Source: Citrobacter tructae | GTDB taxonomy: Bacteria > Pseudomonadota > Gammaproteobacteria > Enterobacterales > Enterobacteriaceae | NCBI RefSeq assembly: GCF_004684345.1 | Contig: NZ_CP038469.1 | Coordinates: forward strand, 2,046,001 to 2,110,000 | Direction: 5' to 3' | DNA: 64,000 nucleotides | Part shown: positions 44,631-53,432 of the stretch, in pieces | Layout of the letters: the number at the start of each line of letters is the position of its first letter | How positions within the stretch are numbered: position 1 is the stretch's first letter | Notes under the pieces: generated by a model | Database searches by the model: none | The model's input: only the letters and a program-made list of their open reading frames with translations | What the model was told of the DNA's origin: nothing | Made by a program: the position numbers and the translations under genes

Positions 44631-45350
44631 GTGACACCGAGCCTGTTATTATGGAATGATAAATATGAACATGCACCGCCCTCAATAGAAAATGATGCCC
44701 GTATTCTCCCCTTCTCGCTTAAACTGGAACCCATTGTTGATTTGTCGACTTCACACCGATATGGCTTTGAAGTCCTGACCCATCTTCCCCGAGAAATTAA
44801 CAGCGAAAAATATTTTCGCCAGCTTTCTTTACCACAACAACAGGGCCTGTTTTATCAGCAGATGACCAACGTCACGTGTTTTCGTTCAGCCTATGTTTAT
44901 TCCCTGAATTTACCGATGAAGGCCTTCCTGGACTGGAGATCTTTTCATTGGGCCGGGATGGTTTTCCCACCTAACCTCGCCATAGAAATACAGGATGCCG
45001 TTACTTTCCTTTCGCTCAACACTGCTCAACGCGCTGTGGTGTATAAGACTATTCAACAAATTGAAGCGTTGGGCATCCCCATCTGGATGGATGATGCTAA
45101 TGAAGAATTACTTACCGCATTCATTGATGCTAATTGGCAGTTGTCAGGTATTAAGCTAGATAAAAATACCTTTTGGACACTGAGTAAAAAACCAGGCAGG
45201 CTCCAGCAGACCATTCAGAGGGGACAGGCAATCGCGAATCGGATGATTGTAGAAGGGATTGAAACCCACAAGCACAAGGAAATTGCCCTGCAGGCCGGCG
45301 CAGAATTTGGCCAGGGATATTTATGGCCTGCCATTTATCCGGGTCAGTGA
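44631..45350 (+). CDS. Divergent EAL-domain protein of the fim locus (STM0551-like)
   Basis: The protein of about 239 residues matches in position the Salmonella gene between fimY and fimW, whose product affects type 1 fimbriae. Some EAL catalytic residues can be traced: E47 in FEVL (canonical EAL), N in LNLP, E in IEIQD, DD in WMDDANE, K in LDKNTF, E in VEGIET, Q in GQGY. Loop 6, normally DDFGTG, reads DDANEE, so activity may be weak or absent and the protein may instead bind c-di-GMP or a partner. The start is inferred: GTG 44631 with GGGGGA upstream. An ATG at 44499 is in frame but adds a non-conserved, coding-poor stretch. Confidence 0.75.
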   Translation: MTPSLLLWNDKYEHAPPSIENDARILPFSLKLEPIVDLSTSHRYGFEVLTHLPREINSEKYFRQLSLPQQQGLFYQQMTNVTCFRSAYVYSLNLPMKAFLDWRSFHWAGMVFPPNLAIEIQDAVTFLSLNTAQRAVVYKTIQQIEALGIPIWMDDANEELLTAFIDANWQLSGIKLDKNTFWTLSKKPGRLQQTIQRGQAIANRMIVEGIETHKHKEIALQAGAEFGQGYLWPAIYPGQ

Positions 45351-45378
45351 AAATAAAACGGTAAGGAAAAAAGGAAGG

Positions 45379-46101
45379 ATGCGCAGCGCACTACGCCGGG
45401 AACGACATCGCCGTTTACGCAATACCCACTGTACCCATCAATATCATCACTGTGCGCCACAGGTATTTGACCGACTTGAGTATCTGACACAAAAACTCAA
45501 TTACTCTCTACCCGGGGATACTATATCGCAGGCGATTATCACCACCGATTACTACCTTGCCTACACGCTAAACCGCTATTTATTTTCAGGGACCCGCACG
45601 GCCGTATTCCAGAATTTTGAGTCCGCACTCGCCAGCCTGCAAGACCCTGAATGCCGTCAGTTAGTAGTTGATATGGACGGGTTACAATTATCTTATTTCG
45701 AGACGCTCGAATGGTTGCGCCTGCTGGTTAAACAGCGCAATGATATACAGATTTTTTTATTGCTTAGCCGTAATGATGAGGCCCTGAGTAAATTTATTGC
45801 CATGACCGGCCCCTTTTACGTTCTGCCTCGTCGTCAGCAACTTGCAGGCATACGTGATGCATTATTATCACCAAATCTAAATAATATTCATTCTGAGCGC
45901 TTAAGTCAGGCTGACTGGGAGATGGTTTCATTACTATTACACGGTGAATCCCTAAAAAAGATTGCCCATTCACAGAACCTACCTTATCACCGCATCATCT
46001 ATCGCCTGAATCAGCTGATTACACACCTGGGATTGCCACACCGCCAACGCTTTTTGCACCTGATACACCGTCTTAATGTTACCTCTCCTCATTTAATTTA
46101 A
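45379..46101 (+). CDS. fimY: Fimbrial regulator FimY
   Basis: The 240-residue protein is required with FimZ for type 1 fimbrial expression in Salmonella. It has a degenerate receiver-like N-terminal part (LVVDMDGLQLS, LRLLVKQRNDIQIFLLLSRNDE) and a C-terminal LuxR-like helix-turn-helix (about residues 175-235, LLHGESLKKIAHSQNLPYHRIIYRLN). The start at ATG 45379 with AAGGAAGG gives exactly the Salmonella length. All Arg codons I read in it are CGN; none is AGA or AGG, in contrast to the fimU-dependent Salmonella gene. It lies 28 bp after the EAL gene. Confidence 0.92.
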   Translation: MRSALRRERHRRLRNTHCTHQYHHCAPQVFDRLEYLTQKLNYSLPGDTISQAIITTDYYLAYTLNRYLFSGTRTAVFQNFESALASLQDPECRQLVVDMDGLQLSYFETLEWLRLLVKQRNDIQIFLLLSRNDEALSKFIAMTGPFYVLPRRQQLAGIRDALLSPNLNNIHSERLSQADWEMVSLLLHGESLKKIAHSQNLPYHRIIYRLNQLITHLGLPHRQRFLHLIHRLNVTSPHLI

Positions 46102-46692
46102 CACCATAACTCGCTGTGAAATAAGATTTTTTAAGAAATTACTTATTTCACACTGAGACATGCCGTGTATTTTTTACATAAATTTAATATTTACAACTAG
46201 TCCTGGTATTATGCCCGCGCCTCGTACTGCGTTTAACCTTACGAATGCTGCGTATTACGTCTTAATAGACACCCGCGCCCCCCTTTAACAAAACCTAAAC
46301 AATTAGCCTGTTGTATTGTTTTTAGTATTTTAAAAAAACTTTCAATCTGCCATAATTAAAACAATAGGAAAATAATACTAACAACCGTAAACATACTGGG
46401 ATCTTTCAGGATATCGTAACAGCCATTAAGAAGTTACTTACCGCAAGACTTTTCCGGAGGAGCAGAGCAGGTATAATCCCTACTGTTTCATGATTAATTG
46501 TAAATTTTCCCTGGTGTGAAATGGATATTCCACACACTTATTGTTCTTACGAAGAACGACCGAATGAACAAGGATGAAATATTATTTGTTCGGTTCCTCT
46601 CGAAGAACAATCCTTGGCTATTTGACAATATTAATAACGCCTGATGTTTTATCAAAATCGCAAGATACACAAACAGTTTGAGGCATAAAAAA
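46102..46692. other. Intergenic region fimY - fimZ, about 590 bp
   Basis: No gene is seen on either strand. Just after fimY lies an 11-bp perfect inverted repeat (46115-46125 with 46142-46152). The rest is AT-rich and should contain the fimZ promoter, for which FimY/FimZ autoregulation is known in Salmonella. I could not fix promoter elements. Confidence 0.5.
46115..46152. other. 11-bp perfect inverted repeat after fimY
   Basis: TGTGAAATAAG (46115-46125) and CTTATTTCACA (46142-46152) are exact reverse complements with a 16-nt AT-rich loop. No T run follows, so it is not a classical terminator. It may be a transcript-end hairpin or a binding site. Confidence 0.7.
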
Positions 46693-47325
46693 ATGAAACC
46701 AGCATCCGTTATCATTATGGACGAACACCCTATTGTCAGAATGTCGATAGAAGTGCTGCTCGAAAAAAATAGTAATATCGAGGTAGTACTGAAAACCGAT
46801 GACAGTCGCGCGGCAATAGATCATCTGCGTACCTATCCTGTCGACCTCGTCATTCTGGACATTGAACTGCCTGGCGCCGATGGATTTACCTTACTCAAGA
46901 GAATTAAATCACTGCAGGAAAAAACGCGGGTACTGTTTTTGTCCTCAAAATCTGAATCATTTTACGCCGGACGTGCTATCCGGGCAGGCGCAAATGGTTT
47001 CGTCAGTAAACGGAAGGATCTGAACGATATCTATAATGCGGTTAAAATGATTTTATCCGGGTATTCTTTCTTCCCATCCGATACGCTTAACTTTATTAAT
47101 AACATTAATATACGTAAAGGAGAGCTGAATGACATGCCGCTTTCAAATCGTGAAGTTACAGTTCTGCGTTATCTGGCAAATGGGTTGTCCAATAAAGAAA
47201 TTGCTGAGCAGTTATTACTCAGCAATAAAACGATCAGTGCGCACAAAGCCAATATCTACTCCAAGCTGGGTTTGCATACCATTGTCGAACTCATCGATTA
47301 TGCGAAAATGCATGAATTAATGTAA
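46693..47325 (+). CDS. fimZ: Fimbrial response regulator FimZ
   Basis: The 210-residue NarL/FixJ-type response regulator directly activates the fimA promoter and links fimbriation to motility in Salmonella. The receiver has the acidic D10-E11, phosphoacceptor D56 (VILDIELPG), conserved Ser/Thr region FLSSKSE and Lys in FVSKRKD. The LuxR helix-turn-helix is at about residues 145-205 (LSNREVTVLRYLANGLSNKE). ATG 46693 gives the family N-terminus MKPASVIIMDEHP, with GAGG upstream. Convergent with fimF. It contains AGA at codon 16, so some argU dependence is possible. Confidence 0.95.
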   Translation: MKPASVIIMDEHPIVRMSIEVLLEKNSNIEVVLKTDDSRAAIDHLRTYPVDLVILDIELPGADGFTLLKRIKSLQEKTRVLFLSSKSESFYAGRAIRAGANGFVSKRKDLNDIYNAVKMILSGYSFFPSDTLNFINNINIRKGELNDMPLSNREVTVLRYLANGLSNKEIAEQLLLSNKTISAHKANIYSKLGLHTIVELIDYAKMHELM

Positions 47326-47327
47326 CT

Positions 47328-47358
47328 CCACTCCCGGCGAGATGTCGTTCGGGAGTGG
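47328..47358. terminator. Hairpin between convergent fimZ and fimF
   Basis: CCACTCCCG / CGGGAGTGG is a 9-bp stem with a 13-nt loop in the 37-bp gap between the stop codons. It lacks a T run, so termination efficiency is uncertain, but the position fits a shared transcript end. Confidence 0.6.
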
Positions 47359-47362
47359 GTCG

Positions 47363-47899
47363 TTAGTTGTAGTTGATCATAAACGTCGCATCAGCCCTGG
47401 CAAGTCCGGGCTGAACACCATCCGCTAAAGCAATATAGTTCGCGAAAAAGGTTAGCGTGGCATTGCCATTGTTATCAATTGCCACCGTCTGGCTGGCCTG
47501 TTCGAGCGGTAATCGCGTGCGATCGCGGTCACGCAGTTCAATCGCCACCTTTTGCGCCATCACCGCATCATCCAGCGCCAGTAGCGTGGTGCCCGCTGCG
47601 GGCGTACCGGAAAAGGTGATTGACGCCGATCCCGGTGGGCAGCCTTCCAGCTTTAGCGAAAAAGACATCGGTTGAGTGGTATCGCCGCTGGTTTTCAACT
47701 GCTTTGTCGGCCAGGTGCCCAGGTCCACGTATTTATTGCTGTCGCTGGCAATCACGGCGCAGGTAAAGTCCACCACGTTACCGCGCAGCTCAATATTGAT
47801 CTCACCCAACGAGGTATCCGCCCGACTTAGCGAGCTGAATGACAGCGCGGCTGCGACCACCAACAGTGTGCGTATGACCCTTGATCTCTTCTTAGTCAT
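47363..47899 (-). CDS. fimF: Minor fimbrial subunit FimF
   Basis: The 178-residue pilin of the type 1 fimbrial tip is an adaptor between shaft and adhesin. A signal peptide (LLVVAAALSFSSLSRA) is followed by the usual pilin disulfide (TCAVIAS and LEGCPPG) and the C-terminal donor-accepting strand ending ATFMINYN with the penultimate Tyr. ATG 47899 overlaps the fimH stop by 8 bp. It is last in fimAICDHF. Confidence 0.92.
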   Translation of the reverse strand: MTKKRSRVIRTLLVVAAALSFSSLSRADTSLGEINIELRGNVVDFTCAVIASDSNKYVDLGTWPTKQLKTSGDTTQPMSFSLKLEGCPPGSASITFSGTPAAGTTLLALDDAVMAQKVAIELRDRDRTRLPLEQASQTVAIDNNGNATLTFFANYIALADGVQPGLARADATFMINYN

Positions 47900-48899
47900 A
47901 ATCCACTCGCAGATATCCACGGGCGGTAAATGGCCCTTCCGCCGGCTTATTGCCTGTCACGCTAACCGGCCACGCCCGGATACTGACACTCGCGGCTGCG
48001 TTATCATCCAGGCGAAACGGAATTGTACTGGACAGGTTGTTAGGGGTCAGCGGTACGCCGCTGCTGTCGGCAACAATGAAACCTAAATCAGCGTTGTCCG
48101 ATACCATCATTTGCCCGGAGGATTTTTCGGCCTCTACGCGCATGGTCAGATAGGCTTGCGCGGCAACATTAGTGCATTTTATCGCTATCGTTTTGGTTTG
48201 CGGGTTGACGCCTTCTGGTCGATTTCCCGACCCAGCCTTGCTAAACAGCGAGGCACCGATATCACCAAAATCAAATTCAACAACCTGCCCTGCATTCACT
48301 TCGCAGTTTTGTGGTACTTCGACCTTACCGCTATAGCTGATGGTGTAAACCGGTACACTCAGCGCATCGCCGGTGCTGGTCGTGACATAGACTCTGAACA
48401 TCGTTTGCCGGGGGATCGGCACCATATTAATAAATGAGCGGATCACTTTTAATTTGAACACCAGTTTTGAATCCATTACGCCAAAGGGCTTCTGCTTGGG
48501 TACGTTCGGGTGAGTCCCCATACGGATATTATTACGTGGAGGATAAAACAGCCCGGCGTAGCTGTCGGTAATGCTCATGGCCCCCAGCAGGTAGTCATTA
48601 AGCTTCAGGTACTGAAAGCCCCCTTCTGTGCTTTGCACCGGAAGATCCGTCACATAGCTGCGATAGGTGTAATCCACCGTCGTCCCGGCCGGACAGGTGG
48701 CATTGACGCCAATCCAGCCGGACTTTTCCGGCAATGTCACCACCTGTCCAGGATGGTTGTTGCTGCTGTTAAAGACATTCGACAGATCGTAAAAGACATC
48801 CGTCGGCGTTCCGTTCGAATTCTGGCAAACCGTTGCCCATGACGAATTTGCCAGCAACAGTAAAGCACTCCCGAGTAACAAACCAGTTTGTCGTTTCAT
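47892..48899 (-). CDS. fimH: Type 1 fimbrial adhesin FimH (Salmonella type)
   Basis: The 335-residue tip adhesin has the same length as Salmonella FimH. A signal peptide runs to SSWA. The N-terminal lectin domain (about residues 23-185; TVCQNSNGTPTDVFYDLS, CPAGTTVDYTYRSYV) would bind mannosylated glycans. The C-terminal pilin domain (from about 190; EVPQNCEVNAGQ) ends in FTARGYLRVDYD. The similarity is much higher to Salmonella FimH than to E. coli FimH, which is a different protein family member. Receptor specificity cannot be read from sequence here. Confidence 0.93.
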   Translation of the reverse strand: MKRQTGLLLGSALLLLANSSWATVCQNSNGTPTDVFYDLSNVFNSSNNHPGQVVTLPEKSGWIGVNATCPAGTTVDYTYRSYVTDLPVQSTEGGFQYLKLNDYLLGAMSITDSYAGLFYPPRNNIRMGTHPNVPKQKPFGVMDSKLVFKLKVIRSFINMVPIPRQTMFRVYVTTSTGDALSVPVYTISYSGKVEVPQNCEVNAGQVVEFDFGDIGASLFSKAGSGNRPEGVNPQTKTIAIKCTNVAAQAYLTMRVEAEKSSGQMMVSDNADLGFIVADSSGVPLTPNNLSSTIPFRLDDNAAASVSIRAWPVSVTGNKPAEGPFTARGYLRVDYD

Positions 48900-48912
48900 C
48901 GTGTTATTCCTT

Positions 48913-51525
48913 TCATGCCGACGGGCGTTTGCAGGTCACATTGGTGAGCGTCACCGCTTGTTTCAAACTCTCCTCCGGCAAGGCATAGTGCGCCGTGCAG
49001 CGTGCCTTCGCACCTTCGCCCCACTGGATCAGCAACTCGCCTTTTAGCGGCAGACCGCTCAGGTAGATTTGTCCATCTTCCCCCACCATACTGGTCACAC
49101 CGCTGGCGGTTTCTCGCACAATGGAACCGAACGGCACGGGTTTTCCAGCCAGTTGAACCGTGATCAACGCTCGCACGCCAATACGCGTATCAAACGCCGC
49201 CCTCACCAGCGCTCCCTGCGTCGGCACCACGCTGCTGACGTTATTTTCCACATCGGTATGGTTGTTCATTGAATTGGTATCCAGCGCCACGCGGTTGTAG
49301 CGATAGACGGTGGCATACGGCATGACCGCGTAACCGCGCCAGTCAGTCTGCACGCCGGTCTGGTTCTCTATCCTTACGCCCTGGGCGCCAGGGGCTTTAA
49401 TCAGCACATTGGTATCACCCAGAGGCTGGCTAAGGGTAATGCCGTCCGCATGCCCTATCACGCCACCGGAGAGTTGCCAGTTATAGTCGTGCTGGTCGCG
49501 GTCATAGTTGTATCCCATGCCTAGCGTGCCATAGGCCGCCTGCCAGTTTGCGCTGGCGCTACCGCTGTAACCATTGGTGCTGCTGTGACCCTGATTCACG
49601 CTGTAGCTCAGGTTGCGCCCGTCAAGCAACGTACCGCCAATCCCGCTCTGCCAGCTGTTTTGTCCGTTGCTATTACGGTTAGCGTTAAAGGTGGCATAGG
49701 TGCGGTCGAGCGCGTTATCACGCGTATAGCGTCGGCCGGTCAGCAGACTGAACGGCACCGACATATTGAAAGCCAGAATCCTGTCGGTATCGGCGATCCC
49801 TACCGATTCGCTCCACGACCAGGAGAGCGAATAGCTAATTCCCTGCCAGCCACTGGCATAGCCGAGTTGATACCAGGTATTGGTATCAGACGTATTCCAG
49901 TAGGTTTGCTGACTCCCCGAGACATACAGCGATCCGTAGTCCCCGAGATTCTGCGAAATGTTGATCTGAAAACGGCCTTTTTTGCTGTAGCTCAGATTGT
50001 GATAGCTCTGTACCACTGGCACCTTATGACGATTGCCTTCGCTGTCATATTCGTACTCATAACCTTCCATATTGCGGTACGCCACGTCGTCGAGGGTATA
50101 AAACCCGCGCGTCGAATAGCGATATCCCAACAGCTGGAAATTGGTGCCCACGTTATTCAGTGATTTTGCGTACAGGAAACGCAGCGATTGCCCCTGGTGA
50201 GTGCTGTCATCCGCCAGTTGGCTGCGCGCATGGGTTAAATCGACGGAGACCGCGCCCCAGTCGCCCAGATTACGCCCGGTGCCAAACACCAGCGCACTGT
50301 AACGTGAGGCCAGCTGCGTGCCGCCATAGGCGGTATACCCTTCGGGCAGCCCGGCTATTAACGTGCCCTGGACGAAAAACGGTGATGATTGCTGGCTGTT
50401 ACCGCTGCGGAAATCCCCGGCCACCAGGTCATACTTCATGCGCCCCTCACGCTGTAACAACGGAACCGTGGAGTACGGCACCGTATAGCGCTGCTGACTG
50501 CCATCTTTTTCATCCACCGTCACTTCAAGGTCACCACTGGACGACGTAGGGTTGAGGTCGGTAATCGAGAACGCGCCTGGCGACACATAGCTTTGGTAGA
50601 TAACATAACCGTTCTGGCGGATGGTCAGCTTCGCTGCAGTACGGGCAATACCGCGAACAGTGGGCGCATACCCCTGCAAGCTATCTGGATACATGCTGTC
50701 TGAAGAATAGAGCCGCGCACCGCGAAACCCGACGCTGTCAAAGACGTCGTTACCGGTATTGCTGTCGCCCATCACCAGTTCGCCTTTCAGCGGAATAATG
50801 GCGCGCTGAAGCCAGGTCCCGATATTTTTCCAGCTCTGCGAATGATAGCCGTCACCTTTGGAATAACTCCAGGCACCGTTATTTCTGAGTCGCCAGGGAC
50901 CGTAATTCAGGCCGCTCAGCATGCTTAAGAAATAGCTGTCAGAGTCGCTCCCGCGACTGCCAGTAAAGCTGTAGTTAACCAGCGCCGCCGGAATGCCTTC
51001 ATCCCACTCCTCTGGTGGGATGTAGCCACGCGCGCTGTTTAGCATACTGGCCTGCGGCAAACTGATATTCAGGCGCAGTGCAGAGAAATCAAAGGCGATT
51101 TCGCTGCCTGGGATCGCCTCGGGCAAATTAATACAGGTACTGTTCGGGTCCTGATTGAGCGCCGGAAACGCCGCCGTGTTAACGCCCAGACGCTTAACCC
51201 AGTCGAGACCAAAACACGGCATCAGCCCACCGGATTTCTCGCCGGTTTTAGCCGTACTGGTGGCAAAATGGACATCCTGGGTGGCAATAAACTCATCATT
51301 GCGCCAGATATCTACACGGTAGACGCCTTCAGGCTGGTGATTACCTTTTTCAAAACGCGACAAATCTGCCACGGACGCCGTATCCGCAGATAAAAATGCA
51401 GGGTTAAAATAGCTTTCCCCGTGGCCTGATAGCGGAAATACCGCTGCCAGCGTGGACAACGCCACGCCCGCTAGCGGTAGCGTAACCCCCGGTAACAGGC
51501 CAGGTAAATACGTTGTCTTATTCAT
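48913..51525 (-). CDS. fimD: Fimbrial outer-membrane usher FimD
   Basis: The 870-residue outer-membrane usher secretes and assembles the subunits. Signal peptide, N-terminal chaperone-binding domain (SYFNPAFLS...), 24-strand barrel with plug (about residues 150-680; DLNPTSSSGDLEVTVDEKDG marks the plug), and two C-terminal domains with the Cys pair (ARCTAHYAL ... NVTCKR). Intact over its full length. It lies 7 bp after fimC and 13 bp before fimH. Confidence 0.95.
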   Translation of the reverse strand: MNKTTYLPGLLPGVTLPLAGVALSTLAAVFPLSGHGESYFNPAFLSADTASVADLSRFEKGNHQPEGVYRVDIWRNDEFIATQDVHFATSTAKTGEKSGGLMPCFGLDWVKRLGVNTAAFPALNQDPNSTCINLPEAIPGSEIAFDFSALRLNISLPQASMLNSARGYIPPEEWDEGIPAALVNYSFTGSRGSDSDSYFLSMLSGLNYGPWRLRNNGAWSYSKGDGYHSQSWKNIGTWLQRAIIPLKGELVMGDSNTGNDVFDSVGFRGARLYSSDSMYPDSLQGYAPTVRGIARTAAKLTIRQNGYVIYQSYVSPGAFSITDLNPTSSSGDLEVTVDEKDGSQQRYTVPYSTVPLLQREGRMKYDLVAGDFRSGNSQQSSPFFVQGTLIAGLPEGYTAYGGTQLASRYSALVFGTGRNLGDWGAVSVDLTHARSQLADDSTHQGQSLRFLYAKSLNNVGTNFQLLGYRYSTRGFYTLDDVAYRNMEGYEYEYDSEGNRHKVPVVQSYHNLSYSKKGRFQINISQNLGDYGSLYVSGSQQTYWNTSDTNTWYQLGYASGWQGISYSLSWSWSESVGIADTDRILAFNMSVPFSLLTGRRYTRDNALDRTYATFNANRNSNGQNSWQSGIGGTLLDGRNLSYSVNQGHSSTNGYSGSASANWQAAYGTLGMGYNYDRDQHDYNWQLSGGVIGHADGITLSQPLGDTNVLIKAPGAQGVRIENQTGVQTDWRGYAVMPYATVYRYNRVALDTNSMNNHTDVENNVSSVVPTQGALVRAAFDTRIGVRALITVQLAGKPVPFGSIVRETASGVTSMVGEDGQIYLSGLPLKGELLIQWGEGAKARCTAHYALPEESLKQAVTLTNVTCKRPSA

Positions 51526-51532
51526 CGTTTTC

Positions 51533-52225
51533 TCAACGCACGCTGACCGTTTTGGCAGGGGTCACTGCGCCGTAATCATTGACCGTCTGAAACGTCACGT
51601 TGCCCTGAACACCTGCAGGCACCGGGATCTGCGTCGCGTTTTTCGGTGCCACCATAACGTTATCAACCTTCGTTTTTCCCACATTGAGGTTGACCAGCGT
51701 GACGTAATAGGCTGACGGATTCGTAATTTTCAACTGGTTACCAGAACGAGAAAATTGCAACATGCCGGGCGCATCTTCTGGTATTTGCGGCAGATTATTC
51801 GGTCGGACAAAGAGTTTAATGCGCGACAGGATCGCCAGTTGCAGAACGTTTTTACCTTCAAGGCTGTTTTTATTGACGGACGGAATCGCCTTCACGTTCA
51901 TCCAGAACAGCGATTCGCGGTCGGTGGGCAGAGGCTGTCCGGCATAGATAATACGCAGCGTATTTTCGCTTTTGGGTTCGCTGACAAACAGCGGCGGTGT
52001 CACCACAAATGCTTTTTCTTTAACGCCTGCGCTATTCTCAATCCATGAATTAACCAGGAAACGTTCTTTGGTATCACTGTTGCTAATTGCCAGAGAAGTT
52101 TGTTTAGCCTCGGCAGGATAAATAACGCGGGTGGCACCTAATGCAATTCCACCAGCAGCCTGTACGCTACCGGAAGCAAATAAGGCGAAGAAAATAATAA
52201 AACCTGATTTAAGATAATTAAACAT
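51533..52225 (-). CDS. fimC: Periplasmic fimbrial chaperone FimC
   Basis: The 230-residue PapD-type chaperone donates its G1 strand to pilin subunits. A signal peptide ends at VQA. The two Ig-like domains carry the family marks GIALGATRVIYPAEAKQTS, the conserved Arg/Lys cleft, SLFWMNVKAIP and the G1 motif LQLAILSRIKLFVRP. I chose ATG 52225 (MFNYLKSG); the upstream in-frame extension lies in the fimI 3' end. Confidence 0.94.
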   Translation of the reverse strand: MFNYLKSGFIIFFALFASGSVQAAGGIALGATRVIYPAEAKQTSLAISNSDTKERFLVNSWIENSAGVKEKAFVVTPPLFVSEPKSENTLRIIYAGQPLPTDRESLFWMNVKAIPSVNKNSLEGKNVLQLAILSRIKLFVRPNNLPQIPEDAPGMLQFSRSGNQLKITNPSAYYVTLVNLNVGKTKVDNVMVAPKNATQIPVPAGVQGNVTFQTVNDYGAVTPAKTVSVR

Positions 52226-52266
52226 GGCTACAAATACCTTTGGTGTGATTATCGTCGGTAAATAAA

Positions 52267-52809
52267 TCAGGGATAGACCAACGTAAACCACACGTCTGAA
52301 CGAAGCGTTCCCGGGGTGATTTTTTCCGAGACGGCCCGATAGCGAGCGGTGAAATGAAACTTCATTTCCTGCGTTAAAATAGGGGCATAATGAAGCGGCA
52401 GCGCGTTCGGAATAATTTGTCTTTGTCCCTCATCAAATAATGCCAGGCCAATGCCCGAGGCCGCAGACGCATCGCCGCTAGCCAGAAAAACCTGCGGATC
52501 TTCTGCAGGCGTGACGCCGGCAAACGCAATCCCAACATGGTCATAAACGTCAGCGCTGCAGGACGTTAAGCGCAGCGAAAACGGTACGCTGGTCGAGGCA
52601 AAACTTCCCGGTTCTCCGAAAGCATTGGTGCGATATTGCCCCATCTGCACCCGCAAGCTCTGGCTATCGGAGGCGACCGTACAGGCTCCATTGACGAACT
52701 GCCCACGCAGATGGAGGCGACCGCTTTCCAGTATTACCGTCTGTGCAAGCGCAGGCATTACGCACAGCATTCCCGCCAGCGTCATCCCTTTGTAAGTTAT
52801 TTGCCACAT
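52267..52809 (-). CDS. fimI: Fimbrial subunit FimI
   Basis: The 180-residue fimbrin-like protein lies between fimA and fimC, as in Salmonella. A signal peptide ends at ALAQ. Pilin Cys pair (GACTVAS and LTSCSAD), MGQYRTNAFG strand and C-terminal SDVWFTLVYP. It may terminate or anchor the shaft; the role is known only loosely. GAGG lies close before the ATG. Confidence 0.9.
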   Translation of the reverse strand: MWQITYKGMTLAGMLCVMPALAQTVILESGRLHLRGQFVNGACTVASDSQSLRVQMGQYRTNAFGEPGSFASTSVPFSLRLTSCSADVYDHVGIAFAGVTPAEDPQVFLASGDASAASGIGLALFDEGQRQIIPNALPLHYAPILTQEMKFHFTARYRAVSEKITPGTLRSDVWFTLVYP

Positions 52810-52877
52810 CCCTCTTCATCCCCGGATATTGCCTCATCCATTGAGGCTGTCGTCTTCCTTGTGCAAATCAGAACGGC

Positions 52878-53432
52878 TTATTCGTATTTCATGATGAAGG
52901 TGGCATCGGCATTTGCCTGGCCTGGTGTGGCAGCTGCAGCGGTCGCTTTATAACGAGCAGAGAAACGCAAAGTGTTGGTCCCTTCTACCAGCGCCTGGGC
53001 AGTAGAGAAGGTCGCTCCATCAGGTTTCAATGCAGTAGACGCATTGTCCAGAATCTCAATACCTACACCGCTAGCAGTGGTGGTGTTATTCCCTGAAGAA
53101 ACAGCCAGCAGGGCCGAGTTGGTGGCATCCGCCTGACCAGAGAAAGCCACGGCTGCCGTCGCGGCAACGGCAGGATCGCAGTCATTCAGCACGATGGAGA
53201 ATGGAATCTGTGCTGTGGTATCACCCACCGCAGCAAAGCTGGCGGTACGGTACTGCCCTAATGTCACCACCTGATCGGCTGACTGAGTACTCACCGCACA
53301 AGCTGCATTAACCAGTTCACCTTCAAAATGAACGGTACCGCCGCTCACGCTGACCGGATCTGCTGCGACTGCGGCACCTGCCACTAACATCAGGCTGGCA
53401 ATAACAGAAGAGTTAATTAATTTACGTTTCAT
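52878..53432 (-). CDS. fimA: Major type 1 fimbrial subunit FimA
   Basis: The 184-residue shaft pilin. A signal peptide ends AGAAVAAD. The mature chain has the disulfide cysteines (AACAVST and LNDCDPA), the VTLGQYRTASF strand and the C-terminal NADATFIMKYE. ATG 53432 has AAGGGA upstream; 23 in-frame codons further upstream are not conserved. First gene of the operon. I see no invertible-element repeats upstream, so control by FimZ/Y/W rather than by a phase switch is expected. Confidence 0.94.
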   Translation of the reverse strand: MKRKLINSSVIASLMLVAGAAVAADPVSVSGGTVHFEGELVNAACAVSTQSADQVVTLGQYRTASFAAVGDTTAQIPFSIVLNDCDPAVAATAAVAFSGQADATNSALLAVSSGNNTTTASGVGIEILDNASTALKPDGATFSTAQALVEGTNTLRFSARYKATAAAATPGQANADATFIMKYE

